Origin: Enterovibrio coralii
GTDB taxonomy: Bacteria; Pseudomonadota; Gammaproteobacteria; Enterobacterales; Vibrionaceae
Reading direction: 5' to 3'
NCBI RefSeq assembly: GCF_001559595.1
Contig: NZ_LNTY01000011.1
Span: 1-41,498, forward strand
Length of the DNA: 41,498 bases
Below, piece after piece: positions 28,014-35,829 of the stretch. Under the pieces are notes generated by a model. The model was not told the DNA's origin and searched no databases. It saw nothing but the letters and a program-made list of their open reading frames with translations. The translations under genes were made by a program, and so were the position numbers. Each line of letters starts with the position of its first letter. Positions within the stretch are counted from its first letter, which is position 1.

Positions 28014-29090
28014 ATGGAAAGAGATTTACTGACCAACGTACACATTCAGGACGAAACCGTACTCATCACCCCTGATCAATTGAGAAAGAAGTTGCCCGTC
28101 AAGCAAGAGACGCTGGCATTTATCTCCAAGTGCCGTCAGGAAATTGCAGACATCATCCATAAAAAAGACCACCGTCTTTTGATCGTGTGTGGGCCTTGCT
28201 CGATTCACGATACCGAAGCGGCAATTGAATACGCGAAAAAGCTGAAAGCATTGTCTGAGAAAGTGGGTGATCAGCTCTACATCGTTATGCGTGTTTACTT
28301 TGAAAAACCACGCACAACCGTCGGTTGGAAAGGCCTTATCAACGATCCGAATCTGGATGGTTCTTTCGAGGTGGAAGCGGGGTTACACAAAGCCCGTGAA
28401 CTGCTTATTACGCTTGCGGACATGGGGTTGCCGTTGGCCACTGAAGCCCTCGATCCGATCAGTCCTCAGTACATTGGTGATCTCTTTAGCTGGGCGGCAA
28501 TCGGTGCGCGTACCACAGAATCACAAACTCACCGCGAAATGGCCAGCGGTCTTTCCATGCCAATCGGCTTCAAAAATGGCACTGACGGCAGTCTGTCTAC
28601 TGCCATCAATGCAATGAAAGCGGCCGCATCGGGCCATCGCTTTATGGGTATCAACAAAGAAGGGCAGGTGGCACTGCTGACCACACAGGGAAATCCTGAC
28701 GGTCATGTCATCCTTCGTGGCGGTAAGCAAACAAACTACGACTCAGTCTCTGTGACGGAATGCGAAAATGAGATGCAGCAGGCAGGGCTTGAAGCCTCGC
28801 TGATGGTAGACTGCAGCCATGCTAACTCTCGCAAAGACTTCCGTCGTCAGCCGTTGGTTGCGGAGGATGTGTTCCATCAAATCCGTGAGGGCAATCAGTC
28901 CATCATCGGTTTAATGATTGAAAGTAACATCAACGAAGGTAACCAGTCTGCGGATCTGCCTCGTGAAGAGATGGCTTACGGCGTGTCGATTACCGATGCG
29001 TGCATTAACTGGCAAGATACGGAAAACTTGCTTAACCGTGCACACGACGAACTGACACCCTTCTTAGAACAGCGTTTACAAGGGAAATAA
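28014..29090 (+). CDS. aroF: 3-deoxy-7-phosphoheptulonate synthase, tyrosine-sensitive type
   Basis: First enzyme of the shikimate pathway: condenses phosphoenolpyruvate and erythrose 4-phosphate to DAHP in the cytoplasm. The 358-residue class I enzyme has [12 protein letters not shown] with metal-ligand Cys62, [35 protein letters not shown] and [13 protein letters not shown]. Its operon partner tyrA, 5 nt downstream, and the TyrR boxes upstream mark it as the tyrosine-regulated isozyme. The sequence alone does not settle feedback specificity. Confidence 0.95.
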   Translation: MERDLLTNVHIQDETVLITPDQLRKKLPVKQETLAFISKCRQEIADIIHKKDHRLLIVCGPCSIHDTEAAIEYAKKLKALSEKVGDQLYIVMRVYFEKPRTTVGWKGLINDPNLDGSFEVEAGLHKARELLITLADMGLPLATEALDPISPQYIGDLFSWAAIGARTTESQTHREMASGLSMPIGFKNGTDGSLSTAINAMKAAASGHRFMGINKEGQVALLTTQGNPDGHVILRGGKQTNYDSVSVTECENEMQQAGLEASLMVDCSHANSRKDFRRQPLVAEDVFHQIREGNQSIIGLMIESNINEGNQSADLPREEMAYGVSITDACINWQDTENLLNRAHDELTPFLEQRLQGK

Positions 29091-29095
29091 GCCAA

Positions 29096-30256
29096 ATGGT
29101 TGCAGAGTTGTCCCGCCTGAGGGATCAGATTGATGAAGTTGATAAACAAATGGTGGAGCTGCTGGCCCGTCGCCTAGCATTGGTTGCGGAAGTCGGTGAA
29201 GTAAAAAGCGAGCATGGCCTGCCAATTTATGCCCCTGATCGTGAAGCGGCAATGCTGGCTTCCCGTCGTGAAGAGGCGGTATCAAAAGGCGTTCCACCTG
29301 ATCTGATTGAAGACATTCTCCGTCGTACCATGCGTGAGTCTTATGCCAGCGAGAATGACTCCGGCTTTAAGTGTTTGAACCCAGAACTTCGTCCTATCGT
29401 GATTGTCGGTGGTAACGGGCAACTCGGTAAACTGTTTGGCAAACTGTTCCGCCTCTCCGGTTACACAGTGAAAGTCTTGGGCAGTCAGGACTGGGATAAC
29501 GCTCAAGAGATGCTATCTGATGCGGGGATGGTAGTGGTCACCGTTCCTATCCATAAAACAGATGGCGTGATCCGCGCACTGGGCAATTTGCCTGATGATT
29601 GCTTGCTGGCTGATCTGACATCGATTAAGAGCGAGCCGCTGCAGGCTATGCTGGAATCCCACAAAGGGCCTGTTGTGGGTCTTCACCCTATGTTTGGTCC
29701 TGATATCAGCAGTTTGGCCAAGCAGGTGATTGTGTACTGTGATGGTCGCAACCCAGAAGCGTACCAATGGCTGCTGGAGCAGTTCCGTATTTGGGGCGCA
29801 AGCTTGCACCGCATCAGTGCGATTGAGCATGACCAAGGCATGACCCTTATTCAGGCACTGCGTCACTTTACGTCTTTCGTTTATGGTGTTCACCTTGCGG
29901 AAGAGAACCCTAACCTCGACCAGTTAACGGCTCTAAGCTCACCGATTTACCGATTGGAGCTGGCGATGGTAGGACGTCTGTTTGCGCAAGATGCGCAGCT
30001 TTATGGTGACATCATTATGTCGTCACCGCAGAACATAGACATGATCAAACGCTTCCATTCACGCTTTGGCGAAGCCATCAAGCTGTTGGATGAGAAAGAT
30101 AAGCAAGGCTTTGTGTCTGCGTTCAACCAAGTAGAAAACTGGTTCGGTGATTTTGCACCACGCTTTATGAAAGAAAGCCAAAACCTGCTGAGACAAGCGA
30201 ACGACACCGCACATCGTGCTAATGAGCCATTGTGTAAAAAAGCCAAGTTTTCTTAA
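29096..30256 (+). CDS. tyrA: Bifunctional chorismate mutase / prephenate dehydrogenase
   Basis: T-protein of tyrosine synthesis: rearranges chorismate to prephenate, then oxidatively decarboxylates it to 4-hydroxyphenylpyruvate with NAD. The 386-residue protein has an AroQ-type chorismate mutase (1-90; [19 protein letters not shown]) and a dehydrogenase Rossmann fold with GGNGQLG at 105-111. A later GLHPMFGPD motif contains the family's conserved histidine. It is co-transcribed with aroF. Its last codons form part of the terminator stem. Confidence 0.97.
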   Translation: MVAELSRLRDQIDEVDKQMVELLARRLALVAEVGEVKSEHGLPIYAPDREAAMLASRREEAVSKGVPPDLIEDILRRTMRESYASENDSGFKCLNPELRPIVIVGGNGQLGKLFGKLFRLSGYTVKVLGSQDWDNAQEMLSDAGMVVVTVPIHKTDGVIRALGNLPDDCLLADLTSIKSEPLQAMLESHKGPVVGLHPMFGPDISSLAKQVIVYCDGRNPEAYQWLLEQFRIWGASLHRISAIEHDQGMTLIQALRHFTSFVYGVHLAEENPNLDQLTALSSPIYRLELAMVGRLFAQDAQLYGDIIMSSPQNIDMIKRFHSRFGEAIKLLDEKDKQGFVSAFNQVENWFGDFAPRFMKESQNLLRQANDTAHRANEPLCKKAKFS

Positions 30257-30268
30257 CTTGGCTTTTTT
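30236..30268 (+). terminator. Intrinsic terminator overlapping the tyrA stop codon
   Basis: Perfect 14-bp stem AAAAAAGCCAAGTT (30236-30249) / AACTTGGCTTTTTT (30255-30268) with a 5-nt loop. The left arm encodes the last tyrA codons (KKAKF) and the TAA stop sits at the loop edge (30254-30256). Confidence 0.9.
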
Positions 30269-30390
30269 ATATTTTTTGAAATCGCCGATTGAAGTGGATA
30301 AAAATAGCCCATGAAAAATATAAGGACATAAACGATTTAAAACATAAGCCGATGAACAAATGAATATCCTTCCCATTAGTATGGATTAAG

Positions 30391-30402
30391 GTGATATATC
30401 AC
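30391..30402. promoter_or_regulatory. Palindrome upstream of the LuxR-type gene
   Basis: GTGATATATCAC is a perfect 12-bp palindrome nested in a longer imperfect repeat GGTGATAT-6 nt-ATATTACC (30390-30411). It lies about 140 bp before the luxR-type start in an AT-rich gap (30269-30535) with no gene. It could be an operator, possibly for autoregulation; the sequence does not match the classic lux box. Confidence 0.4.
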
Positions 30403-30535
30403 GATATTACCTGCCTCGATAAATAATGTGAAAAATAATGAAAACCTGCTGTTAGATACCTCACAGGAAAACGTATTAAGTTTTTAGTTTGAGAATATTT
30501 TACTATTGTCCAAAGTGTTTTTAGTAGTTGGATTC

Positions 30536-31246
30536 ATGAAAGACGTTCTCGAGATTATCGAAAAAATACGCATGGCTGAATCGAAAGATGAACTCGGCAA
30601 CATTCTTGGAGAAATGACGTCAGTCATTGGGCTTGAGTATTACTTGCTGGGGCATACCAAAGCCGAATCTATGCTCTCCTCAGAAACGACCATTATCGAT
30701 AACTACCCGTCAGCGTGGCGCAATACATATAAAAGCGAAAAACTCGTCAAACATGATCCGAGTGTCGAGTATTGCTTATCGAGATCATCGCCTATTTCAT
30801 GGCACCAGCTAAGAGAGCGACCGTTAAAGCACTCCCAAAAAGACTTCATGCTTCAGGCTCATGAGTCGGGCTTAAAAGCGGGATTTTGTATTCCACTTCA
30901 CGGGGCCAAAAGTGAATTTTGCATGATTAACTTTGGCAGTTCTTGTGACGATACGGCACACATTGATAGTGCGATTTTGAAAGCGCAGATCGTCGCACCT
31001 GCATTATTCGACAAGATGGCGCAACTCAAGAAGAGAGCGGATATCAGCCTCACCAAGCGAGAAACAGAGTGTCTGTTGTGGGTCTCTGAAGGAAAAAGCT
31101 CTTGGGAGACATCGGTAATTATCGGTTGCTCAGAAAGAACCGTGGTTTTTCATCTTACTAACGCCATGAGCAAACTCGGCTGTGCAAATCGGTACCAAGC
31201 CGTATCGAAAGCCATTATTCTAGGACTGATAAGGCCCGCAATTTAG
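30536..31246 (+). CDS. LuxR-family regulator with autoinducer-binding domain (no luxI beside it)
   Basis: Transcription factor with an N-terminal acyl-homoserine-lactone-type domain and a C-terminal GerE/LuxR helix-turn-helix. The 236-residue protein keeps the pocket residues known in TraR/LuxR: Trp61, Tyr65, Asp74-Pro75 and Trp89, with a glycine at 116. The DNA-binding domain runs from SLTKRETECLL (171-181) through CSERTVVFHLTNAMSKLG. I chose ATG 30536; an in-frame TTG at 30506 has no binding site. No luxI-type synthase is in the window, so it is a solo or its synthase is elsewhere. The downstream EamA and flavin reductase genes are on the same strand but 370 nt away. Confidence 0.85.
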   Translation: MKDVLEIIEKIRMAESKDELGNILGEMTSVIGLEYYLLGHTKAESMLSSETTIIDNYPSAWRNTYKSEKLVKHDPSVEYCLSRSSPISWHQLRERPLKHSQKDFMLQAHESGLKAGFCIPLHGAKSEFCMINFGSSCDDTAHIDSAILKAQIVAPALFDKMAQLKKRADISLTKRETECLLWVSEGKSSWETSVIIGCSERTVVFHLTNAMSKLGCANRYQAVSKAIILGLIRPAI

Positions 31247-31522
31247 CGATAAATATTCTGTTATAAAACGTGATTCATTTCAGTTCATTCAAAGATAAAA
31301 ATAATCTAACGTTTCTCTTTGCGTGATATTTTTTATTTCATTAATTTCTGTGTGTGTATTAATCCCTCTTGCGCAACTCAGGCTAAATAATCCGTAAACC
31401 TGACATATCTTCCAGCTTACCGTCTCTCTTTCTCTTCCTTATAGTTATTCCTGTTAGTAGCGAAGAGGAAAATATCTCTTCACTCGCGCTATCTAGGATT
31501 CAACGCGTCAGTGAGAACTCAT
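31247..31522. other. AT-rich gap between the luxR-type and EamA genes
   Basis: There is no gene in this stretch or in the rest of the 373-bp gap, except a possible 38-codon frame at 31523-31639. A small hairpin GAAGAG / CTCTTC occurs near 31462-31485. Promoters for the EamA gene must lie here, but none stands out. Confidence 0.4.
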
Positions 31523-31639
31523 ATGGAAATGACAGTAACGAATGCTGCGCCTAGCAGTAACGAGAAAACACGGTGGTTTGAGCGCCGATACGTTGGAACG
31601 ACGGTGCAAGGAGGCAATTATGAATGCAATGCTGCCTAA
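31523..31639 (+). CDS. Possible 38-residue upstream open reading frame
   Basis: ATG 31523 opens a 38-codon frame, preceded by GTGAGAA, that overlaps the EamA start in another frame by 20 nt. It encodes a hydrophilic peptide beginning MEMTVTNAAPSSNEKTRWFE. It resembles nothing I recognise. It may be a leader peptide coupling translation to the EamA gene, a gene remnant, or chance. Confidence 0.22.
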   Translation: MEMTVTNAAPSSNEKTRWFERRYVGTTVQGGNYECNAA

Positions 31640-32509
31640 TATGCTGATGGCAATGGTGGTGCCCATCATTTGGGGCAGCACTTACGTCGTGACCACAGAA
31701 TGGTTGCCGGAGGGCGCGCCGCTTTGGAGTGCTGTGTTCCGCGCGTTACCCGCAGGCTGATATTGCTCGTCTTTTGCCGCCGCCTTCCACAAGGGCAATG
31801 GTGGTGGCGTGCATTGGTGTTAGGCACGCTGAATATCGGTGCGTTTTTCTACCTGTTGTTTCTCGCGGCTTACTCTATGCCCGGTGGCATTGCTGCGCTG
31901 CTGATTTCTTCGCAACCGTTATGGGTGTTGCTATTTGGTGCCGTACTCTTGCGCCAAGCTTTCACAGCTCAACATATCTTGGCATGCGTCGTCGGTGCAC
32001 TTGGTGTCGCGGGATTGGTGATTCAATCTGATGCCTCTTTGAATGTCACCGGTGTGTCTGCAAGCATCCTTGGTGCGATTTGTATGGCTCTGGGTGTGGT
32101 GCTGGCGAAGCACTGGGGCAAGCCAGAAGGCGTTTCCTTGCTAGATCTGACAGGCTGGCAGCTCACCGTGGGTGGCATAGTATTGATGCCGCTGGCGATG
32201 TGGTGGGAACCGTTTCCTCAGTCCATGACGATGGAAAACTATTTGGGGCTTGGTTTCCTCTGTTTGGTGGGGGCATTACTGACATACATCATTTGGTTCA
32301 GAAGCATTCAACGTCTGCCAGCCTTCCTGGTGTCAATCATTACGCTCTTGAGTCCGCTATCCGCTGCTGCCTTGGGATATCTGGTACTGGATGAGCAACT
32401 CAACCTAGAGCAAGGCATCGGAGCTGCCTTAATTATTACTTCAATGTTTATGGCGCAACGGGCAGCCCAAAGCACGCAAAAAAAGACACAATCACCACAA
32501 ACCGCATGA
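31620..32509 (+). CDS. EamA/DMT family transporter (frameshifted near 31757)
   Basis: Inner-membrane drug/metabolite transporter with two EamA repeats and about ten helices. The start is clear: AAGGAGG before ATG 31620, then MLMAMVVPIIWGSTYVVTTE. The frame breaks at CGCAGGCTGATATTG (31751-31765), where CC for C gives FRALPAGLILLVFCRR and joins the long second segment (YSMPGGIAALLISSQPLWVL; GWQLTVGGIVLMPLAMWWEP). Repaired length is 296 residues, normal for the family. The substrate is unknown; the neighbouring reductase gene 30 nt downstream may share its transcript. Probably a sequencing deletion. Confidence 0.85.
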
Positions 32510-32539
32510 TGCACACTCAGTAACGAAAGGATTTGAATA

Positions 32540-33625
32540 ATGACTACACTCTTTACGCCAACGGCTTATGGCTCGATTCACGCGAAAAACCGCTTTGTTA
32601 TGGCACCGATGAGCCGTAACCGTGCAACGGAATACGGTGTGCCTACCCCCTTGATGGCGACGTACTATGCGCAGAGAGCATCGGCGGGATTGATTGTCAC
32701 CGAAGGCATTCAGCCGGATGTGTTGGGGCAAGGCTTTATGAACTCGCCAGGTTTGCATTCTAAAGAGCAAGTCGAAGGATGGCGCGTGGTGACGGATGCC
32801 GTGAAAAAAGCGGGCGGCAAAATCGTTGCTCAATTGATGCACTGCGGAAGGGTTGGTCATCCAGCGCTTTATCCTTCTGCGCATCAGTCTGTCGCACCCT
32901 CTGCCCTGAAAGCGCAGGGGAAAACCTATACGCCGGCAGGCATGGTGGACTTTCCAATGCCAAAAGCCATGACAAAAGCAGACATTGATTTGGCGATTGA
33001 AGGGTTTGTGATTGCGTCAAAAAATGCCATTGAAGCGGGTTTTGACGGGGTGGAAATCCACGCGGGCAATGGCTTCTTGTTGCACCAATTTATGTCGTCA
33101 AATGCCAACCAGCGTACTGATGAATACGGTGGGAATGTGGAGAACAGATTGCGTTTCACAAGAGAGGTGATTGCCGCTTTCATTGCAGAGATTGGTGCCG
33201 ACAAAACGGCGGTGAGGATCTCTCCAGCGAATCCTTACAACGATATCAAAGAGGATGACACAATAGAGCTATATACCGCTCTCGTCGACGACTTACCGAC
33301 ACTGGCCTATGTCCACATCATGGAAGCAAACGTGCGTGATGTGACGGAAACTATTGCAACGAAACTGACGAGTCCGTTGATCTTGAATCCGCATCTCCGA
33401 GCTGAAGATGGCCCAGTCACTGGTGCGATTGCCCGTGACGTTCTGGAACAGCAGTTGTGTGAAGGTGTGGCATTTGGTGCGCAGTTTATTGCTAACCCAG
33501 ATTTGGTTGAGCGTATTCGCGTTAACGGGCCGCTTAATGAGCTAGATACCACCACGTTTTATGGTGGTGACCACAAAGGGTATACCGACTACCCAACGCT
33601 GGATAAATCCGAAGTGGCTGCGTAA
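32540..33625 (+). CDS. Old yellow enzyme family alkene reductase (NemA-like)
   Basis: FMN-dependent NAD(P)H oxidoreductase that reduces activated C=C bonds or nitro compounds. The 361-residue TIM-barrel protein has the OYE motifs NRFVMAPMSRNRA, YYAQRASAGLIVTEG, QLMHCGRVGHP, GFDGVEIHAGNGFLLHQF and TDEYGGNVENRLRF. The usual substrate-binding His/Asn pair appears as HAGN. AAAGGA precedes the ATG. In Vibrio and E. coli such enzymes are often controlled by an electrophile-sensing NemR; no such regulator is adjacent. A bidirectional terminator follows. Confidence 0.93.
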   Translation: MTTLFTPTAYGSIHAKNRFVMAPMSRNRATEYGVPTPLMATYYAQRASAGLIVTEGIQPDVLGQGFMNSPGLHSKEQVEGWRVVTDAVKKAGGKIVAQLMHCGRVGHPALYPSAHQSVAPSALKAQGKTYTPAGMVDFPMPKAMTKADIDLAIEGFVIASKNAIEAGFDGVEIHAGNGFLLHQFMSSNANQRTDEYGGNVENRLRFTREVIAAFIAEIGADKTAVRISPANPYNDIKEDDTIELYTALVDDLPTLAYVHIMEANVRDVTETIATKLTSPLILNPHLRAEDGPVTGAIARDVLEQQLCEGVAFGAQFIANPDLVERIRVNGPLNELDTTTFYGGDHKGYTDYPTLDKSEVAA

Positions 33626-33638
33626 GTCTCGGTGAAAC

Positions 33639-33672
33639 AAAAAAGCCTGTGATGAATCGTCACAGGCTTTTT
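33639..33672. terminator. Bidirectional terminator between the alkene reductase gene and pheA
   Basis: 13-bp stem AAAAAGCCTGTGA (33640-33652) / TCACAGGCTTTTT (33660-33672) with a 7-nt loop; A and T tracts on both sides serve both convergent genes. Confidence 0.93.
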
Positions 33673-33686
33673 ATTGATGATTTCGA

Positions 33687-34859
33687 TTAAACGTCGATTT
33701 CTGTCGGGGTGACATTCTCGATAGGGTAGGTGCCCAGCACCTTAATGTAGCGCGTCAGTTTGATGAGCTCTTCCATCACCAGTTTCATGGTGTCAGAGCG
33801 CATGTTGCCTTCCACGTCCACATAGAACATCTCTTCCCATGGATTACCCAGCACTGGACGCGATTCCAGTTTGGTCATGTTAATGCCGTGGTTACGCAGT
33901 ACCAATAAACACTCCACCAAAGAACCCGCCGTTTGTCCGGTGGACATAATAAAGGTGGTTTTCGCTGGGATAAGGCCGTTCACATCCACAGGCTTTCTTG
34001 CGACGACAATAAAGCGAGTGTGGTTTTCTTGCTGGTTGGCAATGCCAAACTTCAGTGACTTCAGGCCATATAGTTCGCCGCTCGATGCATTACCGATGGC
34101 GGCAACGGTAGGGCTTGCCATCTCTGCGACCACTTTCATCGCTTCCGCGGTGCTTGAGCAATACTCTTGTTTGATGTCTGTGCCTAGGGAGCGCACAAAC
34201 TCACTGCATTGCTGATGCGGCTGCGGGTGAGAGTAAAGCACTTCGATTTTATCAATCTCGGTATCGACCGCAGTCAGTAGGCAGTGCTCAATCGGCAGGG
34301 TAATTTCGCCCACGATAGACAGGCGTGTGTGCTGCAGTTGATCGTAGACGTCATTGATGGAGCCTGAACTGGTGTTCTCGATAGGCAAGACGCCGTAGTC
34401 AGCGTTGCCGGTTTCCACCATCTCCAGCACTTCTTTGAAGCTCTGGCACTGAATCTCAGCGGGCTTAGTGTGCTTGCGTGCGAAGAAGTTACGCGCTGCC
34501 AAGTTGGAGTACGAGCCCTTGCCGCCGAGGAAAGAGACACGAGCAAGTGGCTGGTCGTTATCTGGATTTGCCAGTCGTTGCAAGAACGCTTGCTGGTACA
34601 GCACAGAGTCTTCGACGATGGTGTGGAAAATCTTGGTGACGTATTGCGGGTCCAGCTCGTGGGTTCGACCATCAGCAACCAGCTTTTCAAGCAATGCCTG
34701 CTCACGCTCTACATCGCGAACGGGCTTTTGCGTTTGGATTTTGCTTTTCGCAACTTCAAGGCTCAGCTTACGGCGGTCGGCCAACAAAGATAAGATCTGT
34801 TGGTCGATGTTGCTGACGCCTACGCGAATTTCATCAAGTGACAAAGTTGGTTTGGTCAT
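33687..34859 (-). CDS. pheA: Bifunctional chorismate mutase / prephenate dehydratase
   Basis: P-protein of phenylalanine synthesis: chorismate to prephenate to phenylpyruvate. The 390-residue protein has an AroQ mutase domain (about 1-95; IRVGVSNIDQQILSLLADRR) and a dehydratase domain with GVLPIENTSSGSINDVYD and TRFIVVARK. The C-terminal ACT domain carries GSLVECLL and the feedback motif ESRPV, where phenylalanine binds. The short leader peptide and attenuator upstream show that it is also controlled by phenylalanyl-tRNA supply. The start ATG is preceded by GGAAGAGGG. Confidence 0.97.
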   Translation of the reverse strand: MTKPTLSLDEIRVGVSNIDQQILSLLADRRKLSLEVAKSKIQTQKPVRDVEREQALLEKLVADGRTHELDPQYVTKIFHTIVEDSVLYQQAFLQRLANPDNDQPLARVSFLGGKGSYSNLAARNFFARKHTKPAEIQCQSFKEVLEMVETGNADYGVLPIENTSSGSINDVYDQLQHTRLSIVGEITLPIEHCLLTAVDTEIDKIEVLYSHPQPHQQCSEFVRSLGTDIKQEYCSSTAEAMKVVAEMASPTVAAIGNASSGELYGLKSLKFGIANQQENHTRFIVVARKPVDVNGLIPAKTTFIMSTGQTAGSLVECLLVLRNHGINMTKLESRPVLGNPWEEMFYVDVEGNMRSDTMKLVMEELIKLTRYIKVLGTYPIENVTPTEIDV

Positions 34860-34894
34860 TCCCTCTTCCTGTTTAATCTGACCCTGACTGATAC

Positions 34895-34923
34895 AAAAAA
34901 GCCTCCCTGTCTGAGGGAGGCTT
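34895..34923 (-). terminator. pheA attenuator (intrinsic terminator in the leader)
   Basis: Minus-strand stem AAGCCTCCCT / AGGGAGGCTT (complement of 34914-34923 and 34899-34908) with a 5-nt loop and six T (complement of 34895-34900). It lies between the leader peptide stop and pheA, so it must be read through to express pheA. The intervening leader (minus-strand GAGGCGGGGC) could offer an alternative pairing. Confidence 0.88.
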
Positions 34924-34967
34924 CTGGGAATCTTTCGTTATCGATGCTCGCCCTTAGCCCCGCCTCA

Positions 34968-35015
34968 TTAGAAGCAGAAGAAAAAGCGAAAGAAAAACGA
35001 GTTAGTCGGTGTCAT
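34968..35015 (-). CDS. pheL: pheA operon leader peptide PheL
   Basis: A 15-codon minus-strand frame encoding MTPTNSFFFRFFFCF, with eight phenylalanines, ending 45 nt before the attenuator hairpin. E. coli PheL has the same size and Phe richness. Ribosome stalling at these codons when charged tRNA-Phe is scarce would prevent the terminator forming. It starts about 26 nt after the predicted transcription start. The Shine-Dalgarno sequence is weak. Confidence 0.9.
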   Translation of the reverse strand: MTPTNSFFFRFFFCF

Positions 35016-35047
35016 CGATAGTCTGTTGATTGGCGTAATATTACTCA

Positions 35048-35076
35048 ACCTTATTGGGCTGACGCTTTCATGTCAA
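35048..35076 (-). promoter_or_regulatory. pheA operon sigma-70 promoter
   Basis: On the minus strand TTGACA (complement of 35071-35076), a 17-bp spacer and TAAGGT (complement of 35048-35053). The perfect -35 and ideal spacing make this a strong call. Transcription would start near 35041, just before pheL. Confidence 0.85.
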
Positions 35077-35082
35077 GACGAA

Positions 35083-35107
35083 TCAGCCCTGCATTATGCA
35101 GGGCTGA
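35083..35107 (-). terminator. Hairpin downstream of raiA
   Basis: Near-perfect palindrome TCAGCCCTGCAT / ATGCAGGGCTGA (35083-35094 / 35096-35107), 26 nt after the raiA stop and immediately upstream of the pheA -35. Only a weak T-rich tract follows. Confidence 0.7.
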
Positions 35108-35133
35108 GACATTGATTTCTTAGGTAAGTGGAT

Positions 35134-35469
35134 TTACACCACGTCTGGTTCTTCTGCTGGTGCGTCAACGTGGCTTGCGCGGCGTGCTTCGCCTTTATGC
35201 ACTTGCTTGTTCAGTTGTTTCTCCAATTTGTGGCCGACTTCGTTAACAGCAGCGTACATGTCTTCATGCTCTGCTGATGCAATCAGTTTTGCCCCTGGAA
35301 CGGAAACACCCGCTTCGATTTTAAACTTGTTACCAGGCTCTTCACTGATAACGGCATGAGGGTTAATGAGAGCGACCTGCCATTTCTCTAACTTTTCAAA
35401 GCGAGACGTAATACGATCGTGGATGGCAGCTGTGACGTCGATGTTTTTACCAGTAATTTCAACTCTCAT
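35134..35469 (-). CDS. raiA: Ribosome-associated inhibitor RaiA (YfiA/HPF family)
   Basis: Stationary-phase factor that binds the 30S decoding region and stops translation by blocking tRNA binding. The 111-residue protein has the S30AE fold (MRVEITGKNIDVTAAIHDRI; basic patch EKLEKWQVALINPHAVI; EHEDMYAAVNEVGHKLEKQL) and the C-terminal acidic extension typical of RaiA compared with short HPF. Between the start and the CRP site lie a plausible -10 and a GAGGAAAC binding site. Monocistronic. In gammaproteobacteria raiA commonly neighbours pheA and bamD, as here. Confidence 0.95.
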   Translation of the reverse strand: MRVEITGKNIDVTAAIHDRITSRFEKLEKWQVALINPHAVISEEPGNKFKIEAGVSVPGAKLIASAEHEDMYAAVNEVGHKLEKQLNKQVHKGEARRASHVDAPAEEPDVV

Positions 35470-35511
35470 AGATGTTTCCTCTTTTGCTTGCCCTTTGCTG
35501 GGCTCACTTTC

Positions 35512-35517
35512 AGATTA
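35512..35517 (-). promoter_or_regulatory. Candidate raiA -10 element
   Basis: Minus-strand TAATCT. With a start 7 nt downstream (about 35504), the CRP site at 35535-35556 is centred at -41.5, the class II activation position. Confidence 0.5.
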
Positions 35518-35534
35518 CGTTTCTGGAGAGGAAA

Positions 35535-35556
35535 AAATGTGATCAAAATCACATTT
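35535..35556. promoter_or_regulatory. CRP (cAMP receptor protein) binding site upstream of raiA
   Basis: AAATGTGA-TCAAAA-TCACATTT: both 8-bp half sites match the ideal CRP consensus and the 6-bp spacer is correct. It lies 66 bp upstream of the raiA start codon. The same site could also act on plus-strand transcription toward bamD. Confidence 0.88.
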
Positions 35557-35610
35557 GGTTTGTGTTTTTTGGCTGGAGCGGGTAATTGTGATCCCCTCAA
35601 AATCTCTGAA

Positions 35611-35787
35611 ATGAAATTTCCAGAAAGTGCTTGAAGAGCGTTGCAGAAGTGTTGCAAGATGAAGAGGTTAAGGTCGCTAACAAACACTGTACGTTAGGGA
35701 CTTTACTCGTGCCAAAGAAGGTTGTGGTGCATTTTTCATCAACAAGAAGATGTGCAGAAAATCATCATTACCAATGAACAGATTCAA
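35611..35787 (+). other. Possible decayed or frameshifted small gene between raiA and bamD
   Basis: Three frames read sequentially as protein-like segments: MKFPESA (35611), then LKSVAEVLQDEEVKVANKHC (from 35631), then VRDFTRAKEGCGAFFINKK (from 35693). Adding one base at each of two junctions would join them into one peptide with conserved-looking Cys/Gly/Phe features. There is no good binding site, and no stop codon precedes the terminator hairpin in the last frame. It could be a real small gene with errors, a remnant, or chance; the function is unknown. The rest of 35470-35829 holds only the CRP site and terminator. Confidence 0.3.
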
Positions 35788-35813
35788 AAAAAGCAGCCCT
35801 CGGGCTGCTTTTT
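35788..35813. terminator. Bidirectional terminator downstream of bamD
   Basis: 11-bp stem AAAAAGCAGCC (35788-35798) / GGCTGCTTTTT (35803-35813) with a CTCG loop. A-runs and T-runs flank both sides; it ends bamD on the minus strand and any plus-strand transcript from the raiA upstream region. Confidence 0.92.
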
Positions 35814-35829
35814 CTCTTTTCGGTCGTCG

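Noticed and set aside
31500..31620. Guanidine-type (mini-ykkC) riboswitch before the EamA gene
   Set aside because: Several ACGA motifs occur but none caps a convincing paired stem.
35581..35602. Second CRP site (TGTGA near 35587)
   Set aside because: Only the left half matches; the right half is poor.
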